DNA of 64,000 nt from Lineus longissimus (lineage: Eukaryota; Nemertea; Pilidiophora; Heteronemertea; Lineidae), in the NCBI RefSeq assembly GCF_910592395.1, contig NC_088312.1:7934001-7998000 (forward strand), written 5' to 3'. This document shows, in pieces, positions 59,801 to 64,000 of the stretch (position 1 is its first letter; the number at the start of each line of letters is the position of its first letter). A program made the position numbers and the translations under genes. Below the pieces are notes generated by a model. That model had not been told where the DNA came from. It made no database searches and saw nothing but the letters and a program-made list of their open reading frames with translations.

Positions 59801-62381
59801 AATACCGTGAACCTAAGAGCATTAATTCTTGCAATTTCATCCATTACCTTATCAGAGCTGTCATATTTTTCCAACTTTCTTAAGTAAATACCATCAACAA
59901 TAGATGGTCTTTATCTTCATCCCCAAGATGGTGCAATGGATTCCGATTATAAACCAGTACTCACATTACTCTAAAGGTCACGCGCATGAGGAGTGAAAAA
60001 GACATTCAAACATATTGACACAAATGCGAGGTTTCTGAGAGTCGCTTTCAGAGCCATTTCATCAAAAACACATCAAGTCAGCACTAATCCTCTTAGACTG
60101 TTTTGTAAAGGTCATTTCAGGAGACAGAGAAAAGCTGCCACAGATACTTGTCTGAGGTGTCTTGGCCTTTCTGCAAGTGACTGGTCACTTTCAATACTGT
60201 GAACTGCCAACATTTTGCCAAATATTTTCTGGTCTTCAGAAGCAACAAGATTTGAGTCAACACTGCAGTAAAACTTTCGAAAGTAATTCCTTTCAAATCT
60301 TTGCTTCTGGTGAAGTGCCTTGCCCAAGTTTGCAAGTTCTATAAACACACAAGTCTAGTTACATTTACATTACTTCAGTGATATGATGCAGTACATGTAG
60401 GCGTAAATAAGAGGCGCATAATAACCTATGCGTTAACATCAGTCGTAAAAAGTGCCTTGCCCAAGGTCACATGTAGGTCACCTGTACACATAAATCTTGT
60501 TCCGAATTCATTTGCAACACGTCAACTATAGTATAAGTAATGGTCAGCCATAACCTTTGTGTAAACATTAGTCAGCTGTGAGCGTCTTATTACTCCTGGA
60601 GGAAATGTCAGAGGGCATCATTCAGGCCCAGCCCGGACAATTTCACGGCACTTGTAGCTCTTCCAGTAAATTGAATACTGGGCACGTAATTGTCTGTGCA
60701 CAGTGTCATTACTGTTGCTGAAACTGCTAGGCAGTGTATCTCTATTAGTCAACCCTACGAGATTGACCTCTAATGGCTAGCTGGACATGTGCGAAGGGTT
60801 TAGCAGGCTTCCTACCTCCAGTTGCCAATAAAAGGAGGCAGAGCATTGCCAGCCCGACATTCAATTCTTGTCCACCACAGGGAGAGGTTCTCATGCATCA
60901 GGCTTATGCGTAATGGTATGATGCATTAGAATAGAGCTACCTGGATGTTACAACCAGACAGAGAAAGTTGAACAGTTGCAGTTTGTGTATCAGATTCAAT
61001 ATCAGGCTCGTTGGCATGCACAGAAATCAAGTAGCAAATAGCCTGCTCTGTAGCTTTTTCAACATCATTCTGACTACCAAATCACAGCAAGAGATAAGTG
61101 ACTTTAATTGACTGGTTCACCTTAACCATAATGAGGACAGGACCCCATATGTTTTCACAAGTCAAAGCTGGCAAGTGACAGTCACAAGATCTGAATCAAT
61201 GATTGAGGATGTTTTCATCAATATTAATCAAAATTTATGTAATGTCTCATGGGTGCATGAGGTATTCTAGAATTTGAAGAAGACACAGAGACTTCGAAAT
61301 GCTACGCTTCTCTGGAAAATGGTATGTCTATTGTCACTTTCCATTTAAGCACTTACCAGTACCAAAACCCATCAGTTTTTCAACTGAATTTCTTGATTAC
61401 TTGACACGAACTGAGATAGAGCTAAAAATAACTGTGCATGTCATAAACACAGTTAGGAAATGGAAAGATGACGTCGAAGATTGCCCATCTTGCTAGAAAA
61501 TCATCACATTTTTCATTCACTGGAAATGATGGAGTGAATGTTTTGCTGTAAACTTGTCGCTTGAATTAAATTGGCACCAGACGTAACTCAGTATGGCAGA
61601 CGTCAACACCAATCTGTGAATTATTGGTAAATTTATTGATGCCTTTATTGGTTATTGATTAGCTGTGCCAAATTGATCAAGGATATCACGACCGACGTAA
61701 AAGGTCAGCTCGGCAAGGCACAGCTATTAATTGGAAAACCTATCATTTTGTCATGACTAGGTCAGTTCCCGACTGCGGGTTGATCGACCCCTGCCCTGGT
61801 TGTGAAAGGTTTGGACTGCGAGGCAAGAGACCAGTTAGATAAGGCTCCATCGTGACATCTCCAAATGCCTGCTGAGGACTTGTTGCTCCTAATGCCAGTA
61901 GATAAAGGTCATACAGGCAGAGGTATCATGGTCAAGGGTAGCAGTTCTGGGAGTTGGTTAACTTGTGCATCAGAGGCTGGTGTTGTTGATAATCGATAAT
62001 TTTCTGTCACCAACATAATTGACTGTCTAAATTCCAGCCCCAAGAGACTGCTGCCCTTCCCAAAGAGACAGCTTTGAAAGAGATGACGAAAGTACGCATT
62101 GGTGTACAACATCATCGACACGTAAGGGTTATGACCGCAGGCCAGTAACGGTTTGATCGAGGACCATTCATTCCAGTCATGGTATACGAAGTCTTATCTT
62201 CCATGGCGTATAGAGCTGTTGTCAACATATCGATCCGTCTGCTGATCAATTTCCTCATGTAGCAGATTCGCCAATAAATCGTCTGATATCGATGGTTTGC
62301 TCTAACCAAAACAAGTATGGCCGTTAGCTTCAATGAGCTCAAGTGGAAGCTTTAAGATGATTGAAGACTCTTGGTAATAGT

Positions 62382-62700
62382 GGCTCCTTTGTTAGTACGG
62401 TCTGCACAAGAAAGTAAACAATCTTCTGAATGAAGGGTCATCTGCAAATATCCAAGATGCTTTCAGGGCAGTCTCATGATACTTAGGTTTCCTTCTAGAT
62501 AAAGATATCTGGAGGTTCCTTTCAAGAATTTCCCAGTAATCAACTCCTTTGTCAGTACTAGCGGCACAGGAAGGCAAACCAATGCGCTGAATTGGACAAT
62601 CATCTACGTAAGATGCTGTCAAGGCGGCCTTGTCATACTGAGAATGTTTTCAAGAACCTTGAAGTAATCAGTTCATCTGTTAGTTCCAGTAACCTATCAA
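62382..62700. repeat. Tandem duplication, period about 158 bp
   Basis: Blocks such as CTCCTTTG-TAGTAC, GCACA-GAA-G-AAACAA, TCATCT-C-TAAGATGCT and GTCTCATGATAC / CTTGTCATACT recur in order near 62382 and 62540, with a truncated third start near 62660. Diverged. On the minus strand it gives related open peptides, but a stop interrupts them. Confidence 0.5.
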
Positions 62701-63539
62701 AGAATCAGCCAATATAATCAAAGCACGTTACTGCAAACGAATGTACAGAATGAAAAGCCATTAGATGTTTTTCTATTCAAGAAGCTCATGAGGAGATCTA
62801 ACGATACCTAGTATTCTTTCAATACATTCAAGACCTTTGATGCGATCAGTTCCATTGTTGCTCGGCTCACAATACAGATTCTGTGCACACCACTTGGTGT
62901 CTTTAACCCATATGCAGCAGCACTGCACAAAAGTGCTCATCTTTTGCCAATTACTAATAATCAATGAAATGAACTCACTCTATTTCCATTCAAACTGCTC
63001 AGAAAAATCACAACTTTAATTTCACAAGCCATTGCACAATTTTATTCCTTGACAGCAGAAGTATACTCGTCTTTTGTTGTGGTGACAAGAAACTGACAAC
63101 AAAGTGTCAGTATACCCTCTTTGATGTCTTTGAATCTCTGAGGGATCAATGTATACTCGATGCTATAAAAAGAATCTCAAAATGTCAGAGGCAGATGCAG
63201 AAAAGGAGAAAGCAGTATCTGAGGTAACTTTAATTAGAAAGCTTGGTTGTTTCGATTATAGAACGAAATCACACAAGAAGAGGATTCACTCACTGAGTGA
63301 ACACGCATCTGCGCGAGTAATTTGCATCACATGATTTGAGTGTTTTCAAAGTAGATTGACTGCACAAGACTTAGTTTATATTAGTGTTTGAGAGGTTTAG
63401 AGAAAAGAATTGGCATCAGTCACGACTAATGGCAAGCTTGGTTTGTTACAAGCTGTAACTGTTCTTAGCACATATCTGCTTGTTAATATTAGGATTTCTT
63501 TTTGCTCGTTTCAAATCTGCTGAAAGATGGTATATAGGC

Positions 63540-63930
63540 TGACTTGACTTTTTCCTTTGACAACAGAGACAGCATCTCTTCTTGTAATCATTACCGATGC
63601 TTTGATACCTAAACGTCTTCAGCTGTGTCCCATCCAAGTCATCAACACCAATTGAAAGGTTGCCTGCTGTATTCAAGTCCTAAATGTCAAGCTTTTAAAC
63701 TCCCTTGTACCACGAGTATGAACTTTTTCCTTGAAATAACGTAGACATCCCCCTGAAGCAGGCTGACCAGAATGACCTGACCAGACTCTCTGCTTTGACA
63801 AGAGAGACAGCTCCTCTGCTAGTCATCATTACCACTGCCGACTAAATGTCATCAGCTGTGTCCCATCCCAATGATCAACACTAATTGAAAGGTCACCAGT
63901 TGTATTTTGGATTCATAAATGTCAACCTTC
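63540..63930. repeat. Tandem duplication, offset about 245 bp
   Basis: GTCTTCAGCTGTGTCCCATCC near 63608 recurs as GTCATCAGCTGTGTCCCATCC near 63848, with matching flanks before (TTTGACAA-AGAGACAGC) and after (ATCAACAC-AATTGAAAGGT). Two diverged copies, non-coding as far as can be seen. Confidence 0.65.
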
Positions 63931-64000
63931 GCCATCGGGAAGCCCTTCTTCGATTGTCCTGAACTAAGATGAGTTAACCATGAACAGGTGCAATGAAATT

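Larger units (their letters stand above)
56899..64000. other. Upstream intron or flank of the Slp-family gene; no exon identified
   Basis: About 7.1 kb in which I find no exon ending in the phase needed (one leftover base) and no Slp homology domain. It contains tandem duplications at 62382-62700 and 63540-63930. A short plus-strand start MSEADAEKEKAVSE followed by GTAACT at 63182-63225 could be chance. Confidence 0.5.

Noticed and set aside
60112-60348. Two overlapping minus-strand frames and a plus frame in the same segment
   Set aside because: Mutually exclusive chance open frames in a low-stop stretch; no domain resemblance, not the Slp homology domain.
63182-63225. Plus-strand first exon MSEADAEKEKAVSE followed by GTAACT
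   Set aside because: Too short, with no second exon in the window; the donor is moderate at best.
1-64000. tRNA genes, rRNA, CRISPR arrays, bacterial operons
   Set aside because: No B-box-like GGTTCGANNCC with a cloverleaf, no regularly spaced identical repeats of CRISPR type, and the gene structure is clearly eukaryotic.

Overview
The window is animal nuclear DNA: spliced genes with GT-AG introns of 0.3-11 kb, about 60% A+T, and many short inverted-repeat elements. The style suggests a marine invertebrate, but I cannot name the taxon. Two genes are visible, both encoding tandem-C2 membrane-trafficking proteins. They face each other tail to tail.

Plus strand, left edge: the last two coding exons (739-853 and 2005-2309) of a synaptotagmin. 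They encode a complete C2B domain with all five Ca2+-binding Asp residues and a C-terminal WHxL motif, closest in style to Syt7. The rest of the gene lies to the left. About 10.3 kb of intergenic DNA with short foldback elements and diverged tandem repeats separates it from the second gene.

Minus strand, 12853 to beyond 56898: one large synaptotagmin-like (Slp/SYTL, insect bitesize) gene that fills most of the window. Thirteen coding exons join with consistent reading phases. Read 5' to 3' (right to left) they are: an internal Ser/polyQ exon (56311-56898); an alternative first exon (55510-55633, Met-Ala-Ser-Leu); a 5,613-nt giant exon (47156-52768); 45680-45837; a Glu/Lys-rich exon (40409-40612); an alternative first exon with a myristoylation-type start (31784-32818); linker exons 28984-29043 and 24271-24351; then C2A and C2B in six exons (17452 down to 12853). 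A further 75-nt cassette exon is possible at 41197-41271. The isoform starting at 55633 would be about 2,409 aa and the one starting at 32818 about 721 aa. The giant exon carries two apparently undescribed internal repeats: a five-copy K-F-V/I-I-x-A-x-S-P-V motif and a three-copy helix followed by W-P-V-F-P-E (degenerate in the third copy). No Rab27-binding Slp homology domain was found, so it is either upstream of the window or absent.

Mobile and repeat content: the most striking item is a 1,435-bp composite at 24779-26213. Two identical 443-bp units, each with perfect 13-bp inverted ends, flank a 549-bp core, and the whole is bracketed by a 4-bp ATGG duplication. Other MITE-like elements lie at 11590-11901, 21305-22190 and 42876-43284. 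A minisatellite spans the splice donor of the 60-nt linker exon.

All exon calls rest on translation, splice consensus and phase agreement read by eye. No transcript or homology search was available.
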